Source: Nitrospiraceae bacterium
GTDB taxonomy: Bacteria > Nitrospirota > UBA9217
Reading direction: 5' to 3'
DNA length: 5,138 bases
Assembly: GCA_003454665.1 (NCBI GenBank)
Contig: DMKB01000030.1
Span: 1-5,138, forward strand
A model generated the notes under the pieces. The model saw only the letters and a program-made list of their open reading frames with translations, searched no databases and had not been told where the DNA came from. Of this stretch, positions 1 through 5,030 are shown in pieces (positions within the stretch are counted from its first letter, which is position 1; each line of letters begins with the position of its first letter). The translations under genes and the position numbers were made by a program.

Positions 1-1
1 C

Positions 2-601
2 GAAGGCCCCCGGGTATCCATTTTTAAAAACCGCGGGAATGTGATCCTCGTAAAAAAGGGCAACCCAAAAAATATCCAATCGATCTGGGACCTGGGACGG
101 GTCGACGTACGCGTCGTCACGTCCAATCCCTACCAGGAACCCGGTAGCTTCGGTAATTACCGGGACAGTATCTACAACATCGCCCTGAACGATCCGGCCC
201 ATCCCCCCGAGCATGCCGCCCGCCTCTTCAACGCCATTTTCAACAACACAACCGTGCGGGGCAAATGGCTCTCCGGTACCCGCATTCACCACAAAGAGGT
301 CCCCTACTCCATAGCCTATGGTCATGCCGATGCAGGCTTGCTGTTCTACCACCTTGCTGTTCACGCCGTGCGCACATTTCCCGATCTCTTCACGATTGTA
401 CCGCTGGGGGGCACAATACGAGACCCTGTTCCGCTCGCGGGCAACAAGGTCGGCGAACTCTTTGCCATTCGTATCATCGGCCCATGGAGCCCAGCGCAGA
501 AAGAAGCCCGGGAGCTGCTCATGAAGGCCCTGCAGACCGATGTTTTCACAACGATCCTTCACAACCACGGCCTCGACCGTCCCTACTATCCCTACCCCTG
601 A
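2..601 (+). CDS. ModA-type substrate-binding protein (5'-truncated by window edge)
   Basis: The reading frame is open from the first bases of the window to TGA at 599-601, so this is the C-terminal ~199 residues of a longer protein. A GTG at 41 is probably an internal valine, because the upstream codons continue in frame and no ribosome binding site precedes it. The fragment looks like the second lobe of a type 2 periplasmic binding protein of the molybdate/tungstate (ModA-like) class. It has a GNP turn near the start (residues ~20-22 of the fragment), the NPYQEPGSFGNY segment (~42-53), which is the usual anion-site and hinge region, and HADAG (~108-112), matching the G-x-A-D-A-G segment of ModA-type proteins. 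Such proteins capture an oxyanion or small ligand for an ABC importer, whose other genes would lie left of the window. The ligand cannot be assigned from the fragment. The C-terminus is rich in Tyr and Pro (RPYYPYP). The gene converges with the rhodanese gene to its right. Confidence 0.75.
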   Translation, partial: EGPRVSIFKNRGNVILVKKGNPKNIQSIWDLGRVDVRVVTSNPYQEPGSFGNYRDSIYNIALNDPAHPPEHAARLFNAIFNNTTVRGKWLSGTRIHHKEVPYSIAYGHADAGLLFYHLAVHAVRTFPDLFTIVPLGGTIRDPVPLAGNKVGELFAIRIIGPWSPAQKEARELLMKALQTDVFTTILHNHGLDRPYYPYP

Positions 602-625
602 GCCTTTTCACGGCAGTCAGCATAT

Positions 626-664
626 GCCCGCACCGGCGATCGATCCTGCATTGCCGGTGCGGGC
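626..664 (+). terminator. 12-bp GC-rich hairpin, probable intrinsic terminator
   Basis: The arm GCCCGCACCGGC (626-637) is perfectly complementary to GCCGGTGCGGGC (653-664), with a 15-nt loop. It begins 25 nt after the stop codon of the binding-protein gene. The following bases, TGTGTTTCCT, are T-rich but not a clean T run, so termination is likely but may be imperfect. Because the stem is perfect it would also fold in transcripts arriving from the convergent rhodanese gene. There is no T tract on that side, where the flank reads CATATGCTGACTG. Confidence 0.7.
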
Positions 665-677
665 TGTGTTTCCTAGG

Positions 678-809
678 GCCTGATGGCCGATTCCTGATGC
701 CAGATTCTCGATGCCGGATGCAAGACAGCCGATCAGCGTTTTCTGTTGCTTCAGTCTGTCTTCTGTTGTCTCATGTCTGTCATCTGTCTCCTGTTTGCTG
801 TCTCCTAAT
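678..809 (+). repeat. Degenerate heptamer tract 1 (NNCTGNN units)
   Basis: Nineteen 7-nt units fill the gap between the terminator hairpin and the end of the rhodanese gene. They fall into two blocks. In 678-740 (9 units) most units end in GAT, and G is at position 5 in 9 of 9. In 740-809 (10 units) position 3 is C and position 4 is T in 10 of 10, and G is at position 5 in 7 of 10. The register slips by one nucleotide near 740. All counts were made by hand. The same unit type recurs at 2378-2457 and, inverted, at 5031-5135. The tract runs into the rhodanese stop codon. I see no coding function. Confidence 0.8.
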
Positions 810-822
810 TACTTCGTAATTA
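806..822. other. AT-rich perfect palindrome over the rhodanese stop codon
   Basis: TAATTAC (806-812), a three-base loop TTC, and GTAATTA (816-822) form a perfect 7-bp inverted repeat. It contains the last codons and the TAA stop (811-809) of the minus-strand rhodanese gene. The stem is entirely A/T except for one G:C pair at the loop, and no U tract follows on the minus strand. It is therefore a poor intrinsic terminator, though it might protect the 3' end or bind a protein. It may also be chance in AT-rich sequence. Confidence 0.4.
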
Positions 823-1213
823 TTTCTATCGGATACTCCATGGTTCTCCAGCCTTTCATATGGCCTTCGAGGGAGTATACATTATCATAGCCAAAGAGGA
901 AGAGGGTAAAGCCGGCAATACCCGCCCGCGGGCCGTGCTCGCAATAGAGGACGACCGGGTCTTTCTTCGGAAACCCGGCATGACTGAGGCCCGACCTGAT
1001 CGAATAAAAAGGAATATGCACTGCCCCCGGCACGTGATCGCGGTCGTATTCGCCTTGGGAGCGAACATCAACGACGAGAGGCGGATTCTCCGTCTGCAAT
1101 TGCCGCAAGAGCTCGTCACGCGTGATGCCCGCTGCGCAGCCAACAGTGGTGATCAACATCACCAGGAAGAGGGCGGAGAAGATACGTGACCTATATCGAG
1201 GCAAGGAGATCAT
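809..1213 (-). CDS. Single-domain rhodanese, predicted lipoprotein
   Basis: This 134-residue protein starts at an ATG six bases after AGGTGG. The N-terminus is a signal peptide: basic residues (R6, R8, R10), a hydrophobic stretch at ~11-24, then TVGC with Cys26. This fits a lipobox apart from Thr rather than Leu/Val at position -3. A single rhodanese domain follows: DVRSQGEYDRDHVPGAVHIP at ~49-68 and an active-site loop CEHGPRA at 91-97, with catalytic Cys91 in the C-x-x-G-x-R form. The family carries sulfane sulfur on that cysteine as a persulfide. Here the domain would sit outside the cytoplasm, probably membrane-anchored, so roles in periplasmic sulfur handling or redox chemistry are more likely than cofactor biosynthesis. 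It lies 72 bp downstream of the hydrolase gene on the same strand and is probably co-transcribed with it. The sulfur acceptor is unknown. If Cys26 is not lipidated, the protein would be secreted or inner-membrane anchored. Confidence 0.88.
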   Translation of the reverse strand: MISLPRYRSRIFSALFLVMLITTVGCAAGITRDELLRQLQTENPPLVVDVRSQGEYDRDHVPGAVHIPFYSIRSGLSHAGFPKKDPVVLYCEHGPRAGIAGFTLFLFGYDNVYSLEGHMKGWRTMEYPIEIITK

Positions 1214-1219
1214 CTATGA

Positions 1220-1225
1220 CCACCT
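1220..1225 (-). promoter_or_regulatory. Ribosome binding site of the rhodanese gene
   Basis: On the minus strand the sequence is AGGTGG, six bases before the ATG at 1213. It is a good Shine-Dalgarno match at normal spacing and supports this start. Confidence 0.65.
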
Positions 1226-1242
1226 GAATAAGGCTAGAGATC

Positions 1243-1268
1243 AGGATATACTTCGCTTATACTATCCT
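1243..1268. repeat. Imperfect AT-rich inverted repeat between hydrolase and rhodanese genes
   Basis: AGGATA (1243-1248) and TATCCT (1263-1268) are complementary arms. Allowing one bulged base, the pairing extends to about seven base pairs including AT-rich inner bases. It lies within the 72-bp spacer 5' of the rhodanese gene. No U tract follows it on the minus strand, so it does not look like a terminator. It could be an operator, a small RNA structure or chance. Confidence 0.3.
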
Positions 1269-1285
1269 TTGAGGGGAGGGTCGTT

Positions 1286-2254
1286 TTACTGTCGCTCCGC
1301 CACGCCCGCGTTCTTTCTGAGAAACTCGATCAGGACCGGGTTGACAAGCTCGGGGTTCTCATAGTTCAGATTGTGCCCCGCCCCGTCGAGGGCATGGAAC
1401 TCTGCATGGGGGATGGCCGCTGTTACCTTCCCGCTGTGCGCGAATGGCAGTACCTCGTCCTTGCGTCCCCAGAAGAGAAGCACTGGTTTGTTCTGCGCGC
1501 CGACGCTCTGATAAGCCTCGGCCAGGCCGAAGAGGTCCATGTGCCGGAGCGTCGACAGGAGGGCCCGGTGAAAACCCTTGTACTGCAACGGGACATTGAA
1601 CTTCTCTTCGAACTCCGGAAGCTTATCGGGGTCCACGAAGGACTCTTTCACATCGGCCAGGACAACGGGGTCGCCGAGCATGGCAATGAGTATCTCTCCG
1701 ATGACCGGCATCCTCACCAGAGTGATGGCAAAGGGAATGTCGACGGGAAATCCTGCCGGGGCCACGAGGGACAGTGTGGTCACCATGCCGGGATGGCGGT
1801 CCGCAAAGGTGACGGCCACGGCGCCGCCCATGGAGAGGGCCACGAGATGGACAGGCAACGGCACATCGAGCTTCCGGAGCAGTTCGAAGAGCTGCCCGTC
1901 GAAAAGTTCCTGGTCATAAGTCGCTTTCGGCCGGTCGGAAAAGCCGCGGCCGTAATGGTCGTACCGCAGCACGCGGAAGCCGGCGCCGGCGAGAGCGGCG
2001 AAATTATGGTCCCAGATGAATGAGGGCGTGGCAAGCCCGTGAATCAGCACCACGGCCGCCCCGCTCTCAGGACCGGCAAACTCGTAGTGCACCATGCCGC
2101 GGGACAACTGCACGAACTCGCCGGAGGCAAGCTTCCGGGCCTCGTCATCGAGTGGTTTCTTGAATGCTACGGAACAGCCGGAGGCGCAAAGGACGGCCAG
2201 GCCAGCCGCCAGGAGCGCGTAGAGAATCGCGGGTCGACGACGATCTTTTCTCAT
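1286..2254 (-). CDS. Alpha/beta-hydrolase, predicted lipoprotein
   Basis: This 322-residue protein has an alpha/beta-hydrolase fold. The chosen ATG (2254) lies six bases after GGAGG. The frame stays open to 2332, but that extension runs into repeat DNA, lacks a ribosome site and would bury the signal peptide. An ATG at 2260 touches the GGAGG directly and is less likely. The signal peptide has a basic start (MRKDRRR), a hydrophobic run at ~10-23, then lipobox ASGC with Cys27 followed by Ser, which suggests outer-membrane rather than inner-membrane retention under the E. coli Lol rule. Catalytic features are the oxyanion-hole HG at 72-73, the nucleophile elbow ALSMGG with Ser141, the acid in FWGRKDEVLP (Asp266) and His294 in GAGHN. 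The elbow has Ala where G-x-S-x-G has its first Gly. The family includes esterases, lipases, epoxide and C-C bond hydrolases. The substrate is not readable from sequence. It lies upstream of the rhodanese gene and is probably in the same unit. Confidence 0.88.
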   Translation of the reverse strand: MRKDRRRPAILYALLAAGLAVLCASGCSVAFKKPLDDEARKLASGEFVQLSRGMVHYEFAGPESGAAVVLIHGLATPSFIWDHNFAALAGAGFRVLRYDHYGRGFSDRPKATYDQELFDGQLFELLRKLDVPLPVHLVALSMGGAVAVTFADRHPGMVTTLSLVAPAGFPVDIPFAITLVRMPVIGEILIAMLGDPVVLADVKESFVDPDKLPEFEEKFNVPLQYKGFHRALLSTLRHMDLFGLAEAYQSVGAQNKPVLLFWGRKDEVLPFAHSGKVTAAIPHAEFHALDGAGHNLNYENPELVNPVLIEFLRKNAGVAERQ

Positions 2255-2260
2255 GTCCAT

Positions 2261-2265
2261 CCTCC
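2261..2265 (-). promoter_or_regulatory. Ribosome binding site that decides the hydrolase start
   Basis: GGAGG on the minus strand is separated by six bases (ATGGAC) from the ATG at 2254. It directly abuts the in-frame ATG at 2260. The spacing favours 2254 and argues against the longer in-frame start at 2332. Confidence 0.7.
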
Positions 2266-2318
2266 AGACTAACCTTGTAAGCATGATTCTTCTCACACAA
2301 GAGAAAAATACTATCTCG

Positions 2319-2342
2319 CGCAAAGCCGCCAAGGACGCAAAG
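2319..2342. repeat. CGCAAAG-type short direct repeat
   Basis: Three near-identical words, CGCAAAG (2319-2325), CGCCAAG (2327-2333) and CGCAAAG (2336-2342), are spaced 8 and 9 nt apart and followed by the purine-rich AAAAGAAT. I recall similar CGCAAAG(A/G)CGCAAAG strings as dispersed intergenic repeats in several bacterial genomes and metagenomes. That is memory, not a search. It lies in the leader of the hydrolase gene, next to heptamer tract 2. Confidence 0.5.
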
Positions 2343-2377
2343 AAAAGAATTTAGGCAGGATTCAGATTGAAGCTTCC

Positions 2378-2457
2378 ATCTGTGGTCTGCTGTCTCGCGT
2401 CTGTCATCTGTATCCTGACTACTGTCTACTGTTTACTATCTCCTGCCTGTCTCTGCT
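2378..2457 (+). repeat. Degenerate heptamer tract 2 (NNCTGNN units)
   Basis: Ten consecutive 7-nt units occupy 2378-2447. C is at position 3 and T at position 4 in 10 of 10, and G at position 5 in 8 of 10. A three-base interruption precedes one more unit, 2451-2457, which ends on the base adjoining the gamma-synthase stop codon (2460-2458). Positions 2399-2417 match 775-793 of tract 1 at 18 of 19 bases, and 2424-2439 match the reverse complement of 5081-5096 in tract 3 at 14 of 16. The tract occupies the place where a terminator for the thrC operon would be expected, and no hairpin is evident. Confidence 0.8.
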
Positions 2458-3666
2458 TCACACCTTCTCCAGCGCCTGATTCAAATCGTCCATGAGATCG
2501 GCGACGTCCTCCAGTCCCAGGGCGAGACGGACGAGGTTGTCCACCATGCCGATCTCGCGGCGGTGCTCCTCGGGATAGTCGAAGAAGGACATGGTCGACA
2601 TCTGGGTGACCAGGCTTTCGCTGCCGCCGAGGCTGGGCGTGATCAGGAAGAGCTCGAGGCTGTCGATGAATTGCCTCGTTTCTTTGTCGCCGCCCTTGAG
2701 CAGGAAGGTGACCACACTGCCCGAGCCTTTCATCTGGTCTTTCGCGATCCCATGGTCCGGGTGGGACGCGAGGCCGGGGTACCATACCTTCTCGATCTTG
2801 GGGTGCGACTCGAGCATCTGCGCCACGGCAAGGCCTGCGTTGTTGTGCTGCTCCATACGCAGGGCAAGGGTCTTGAGGCCCCGTTCGAGGAGAAAGCAGG
2901 TGACCGGACCAGGCACGGCGCCGATCATCCGCTGCATCTTGTAGAGGTCGATCAGCAGGCCGTGCTTGCCGAGGCTGACGCCGGCGAGCAGATCGTTGTG
3001 GCCGCCGAGATACTTGGTGGCCGAGTGGATGACAATGTCCACGCCCATGTCCAGGGGCTTGATATTGTAGGGCGTGGCAAGGGTGGCGTCGATGACGGTC
3101 ATGACCTTGTGCCGCCGGGCGACCTTCACCACTGCCGGGAGGTCCAGGCAGCGAAGGTAGGGATTCGTCGGTGATTCGGTGAAGATGATGTTGGTTTCAG
3201 GTCTGATCGCCTCTTCGATTGCCGATGCCGAGGGGTCCACGAGCGAGAACTCGATGCCGAACTTGGCCAGAAGGTTCGTGGCAAAGTCGCGCGTCTGCCG
3301 GTAGCAATCATTGGTGAAGATGATATGTCCTCCGGGCCGCATGTAGGTCATGAGCGTCAGGATCACCGCAGCCATGCCCGTGGAAAACAGAATCGCCCGC
3401 TCCGCGCCTTCGACGGCGGCGAGCTTGCGCTCGGTCTCTTCCTGGGTGGGATTGCCGTAGCGGCCGTACTCGTGCTCGCGCACAACGCGGCCCACTCCCT
3501 TTGCCTTCATGAACTCGTACACCTCAGCGGTGGTGTCGAAGTAGTAGTTGGACGTATGAACGATGGGGGTGGACACGGCGTAGTGGGCCTTCGGCAGGCG
3601 GCCCGTGCCGTGGATGGCGAGGGTGGCGGGATTCCAGTTCCTGCTCTTCGGCGATTTCTTAGACAT
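2458..3666 (-). CDS. Cystathionine gamma-synthase-type PLP enzyme (plant-like)
   Basis: This 402-residue protein belongs to the Cys/Met-metabolism PLP family (cystathionine gamma-synthase, gamma-lyase and O-acylhomoserine sulfhydrylase) and is of normal length. RYGNPT (69-74) supplies cofactor phosphate contacts, Asp193 pairs with the pyridine nitrogen, and Lys218 in SATKYLGGH forms the Schiff base. PG-x-x-SHP (297-303) and SLGGSESL (345-352) are C-terminal family motifs. It should join an activated homoserine to cysteine (to cystathionine) or to sulfide (to homocysteine), towards methionine. DCYRQTR (120-126), FTESPTNPYLRC (162-173), GGHND (221-225), MSFFDYP (359-365) and DNLVR (376-380) resemble plant gamma-synthase as I remember it more than E. 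coli MetB, which has a DCYGGSYR-type segment and MTH at the corresponding places. Plant enzymes use O-phosphohomoserine. The start codon overlaps the thrC stop by 8 bp, so the two are translationally coupled. A gamma-lyase or sulfhydrylase activity cannot be excluded. Confidence 0.9.
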   Translation of the reverse strand: MSKKSPKSRNWNPATLAIHGTGRLPKAHYAVSTPIVHTSNYYFDTTAEVYEFMKAKGVGRVVREHEYGRYGNPTQEETERKLAAVEGAERAILFSTGMAAVILTLMTYMRPGGHIIFTNDCYRQTRDFATNLLAKFGIEFSLVDPSASAIEEAIRPETNIIFTESPTNPYLRCLDLPAVVKVARRHKVMTVIDATLATPYNIKPLDMGVDIVIHSATKYLGGHNDLLAGVSLGKHGLLIDLYKMQRMIGAVPGPVTCFLLERGLKTLALRMEQHNNAGLAVAQMLESHPKIEKVWYPGLASHPDHGIAKDQMKGSGSVVTFLLKGGDKETRQFIDSLELFLITPSLGGSESLVTQMSTMSFFDYPEEHRREIGMVDNLVRLALGLEDVADLMDDLNQALEKV

Positions 3667-5005
3667 CTGCAGTTCTCCTCTTCTCTAATGCCTGGTCGAG
3701 GGCTTTCTTGACGGCGTCAACGCTCGGTGGCAGCTCTATGGGTTTATTTGCGTACTGACAGGGGAAGTCCAGCTTCTCTTCGTGATAGGCGACCTTGAAG
3801 TCCGTGAACTTCAGCCCGTGGGCCGTGGAGATGACCACGACGTGCTCTGACCGGTCGATTTTCCCGGCCTTGAGCAGCTTGATCAGCCCTGCCAAGGCCA
3901 CGCCGGTGTGCGGGCAGTTGAACATGCCCGTGGTATCGCCGAGGGCGGCAGCATCGGCCAGCTCCTGCTCCGTGGCGTCCACAACCACGCCGTTGAATTG
4001 CTTCAGTGTGCGGACGGCCTTCTCGACGCTGACGGGATTGCCGATCTGGATGGCATTGGCAAGGGTCATTTCGGCCTGCATGGGCTCGAAGGTCTCGAAG
4101 TTCGCGAGATACGAACGGTAGAGCGGGTTGGCGCGCTCTGCCTGGGCAACGACAATGCGCGGCAGCGAGGAGATCAGGCCCAGGTCGCGCATCATGAGCA
4201 GGCCGCTCCCGAGGGCCGAGACATTCCCCAGGTTGCCCCCGGGGATGATGATGACGTCGGGCGTCTCCCATTCGAACTGCTGGACGATCTCGATGCCCAC
4301 GGTCTTCTGGCCCTCGATACGCAAAGAGTTCATGGAGTTGGCCAGATAGATCGTCTGGTCTTTCGTGATTTCCTGGACGAGGCGCATGCAGCCGTCGAAG
4401 TCCGTGTCGAGGGACAGCACCAGCGCGCCGTTGGCGATGGGCTGGACGAGCTGGGCGATCGAGATCTTGCCCTTGGGAAGAAGCACGATTGACTGGATAC
4501 CGGCAGCGGCGCAGTACACGGCCAGTGCCGCCGAGGTGTCGCCCGTTGATGCGCAGGCCACGGCCTTGATCGGAACGCCTTCGCTGACCATCTGCTTCAC
4601 CTGCGACACCAGCACGGTCATGCCGAGGTCCTTGAAAGATCCGCTGTGGGAGTTGCCGCAGAGCTTGATCCAGAGATTGTCCACACCGATCATCTTGCCG
4701 AACCGCTCAGCCCAGAACAGGTTGGTTCCGCCTTCGTAGAGCGACACGACGTTGTCGTTGTGGATCTGCGGCAGGACCCATTCCTTTTTGCCCCAGACAC
4801 CAGAACCGTGGGGCCACTCCGACGACTTGTAGCGGTCCTCAAAGAGCTTCATCCACGCCTTGGCGTCACGCCGGGCGAGGGCGTGGACGTCGTGCTGCAC
4901 TTCCAGCAGCGAATCGCACTTCCGGCACCGGTAGATGATGGTGTTCAGCGAATACTGCTCTTTGCACTGCTCATTGATACATTGATACCACGCTCGGTAT
5001 GGCAT
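3659..5005 (-). CDS. thrC: Threonine synthase (plant-like)
   Basis: This 448-residue protein converts O-phosphohomoserine to threonine plus phosphate, the last step of threonine synthesis, in the cytoplasm. The N-terminus carries a zinc-ribbon-like set of cysteines (Cys9, Cys14, Cys27, Cys30: C-x4-C and C-x2-C). The PLP lysine is Lys125 in SGSFKDLGM. ASTGDTSAA (152-160), PGGNLGN (255-261, phosphate loop) and STAHGLKF (393-400) are further fold-type II threonine synthase motifs. Segments such as GSGVW (67-71), NLFWAERFGK (95-104), AQLVQPIANGA (184-194) and DTDFDGCM (200-207) recall the plant chloroplast enzyme rather than E. coli ThrC. Plant enzymes are activated by S-adenosylmethionine. Whether this one is cannot be read from the sequence. 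It is the first visible gene of a two-gene unit with the gamma-synthase. The ATG at 5005 is preceded by a modest AAAGGG. No riboswitch or T-box is apparent in the 133 bp visible upstream. Confidence 0.95.
   Translation of the reverse strand: MPYRAWYQCINEQCKEQYSLNTIIYRCRKCDSLLEVQHDVHALARRDAKAWMKLFEDRYKSSEWPHGSGVWGKKEWVLPQIHNDNVVSLYEGGTNLFWAERFGKMIGVDNLWIKLCGNSHSGSFKDLGMTVLVSQVKQMVSEGVPIKAVACASTGDTSAALAVYCAAAGIQSIVLLPKGKISIAQLVQPIANGALVLSLDTDFDGCMRLVQEITKDQTIYLANSMNSLRIEGQKTVGIEIVQQFEWETPDVIIIPGGNLGNVSALGSGLLMMRDLGLISSLPRIVVAQAERANPLYRSYLANFETFEPMQAEMTLANAIQIGNPVSVEKAVRTLKQFNGVVVDATEQELADAAALGDTTGMFNCPHTGVALAGLIKLLKAGKIDRSEHVVVISTAHGLKFTDFKVAYHEEKLDFPCQYANKPIELPPSVDAVKKALDQALEKRRTADV
3675..3680 (-). 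promoter_or_regulatory. Ribosome binding site of the gamma-synthase gene, inside thrC
   Basis: GAGGAG on the minus strand lies eight bases before the ATG at 3666, within the last codons of thrC. The start and stop codons overlap in ATGTCTAA. A strong site inside the upstream gene with overlapping ends is the usual arrangement for coupled translation and fixes this start. Confidence 0.7.
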
Positions 5006-5009
5006 AGGA

Positions 5010-5015
5010 CCCTTT
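5010..5015 (-). promoter_or_regulatory. Possible weak ribosome binding site of thrC
   Basis: AAAGGG on the minus strand lies only four bases from the ATG at 5005. It is a partial Shine-Dalgarno match at short spacing. No better site is visible nearby, and the N-terminal cysteine motif directly after the start supports this ATG. Confidence 0.4.
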
Positions 5016-5030
5016 CTACAGGAGTGGGGA

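Noticed and set aside
265..819. Long plus-strand open frame overlapping the binding-protein gene and running through tract 1
   Set aside because: It is a shadow of the real frame in GC-rich DNA. Its product is rich in Arg, Pro, Ser and Cys, matches no family I know, and half of it is translated repeat.
1243..1268. Intrinsic terminator between the hydrolase and rhodanese genes
   Set aside because: The stem is short and AT-rich and no U tract follows on the minus strand. It is kept only as a weak inverted repeat.
2255..2332. In-frame N-terminal extension of the hydrolase to an ATG at 2332
   Set aside because: It starts inside the CGCAAAG repeat, has no ribosome site and would place 26 residues before a clear lipoprotein signal peptide. 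GGAGG at 2261-2265 fits the ATG at 2254.
3744..4271. 175-codon minus-strand frame inside thrC
   Set aside because: It is an out-of-frame shadow of thrC. The Arg/Pro/Ala/Gly/His-rich product is typical of frame-shifted GC-rich coding sequence.
1373..4739. Several plus-strand open frames of 70-216 codons opposite the hydrolase, gamma-synthase and thrC genes
   Set aside because: All lie antisense to well-supported genes, show low-complexity compositions rich in His, Gly, Arg and Asp, and lack recognisable domains.
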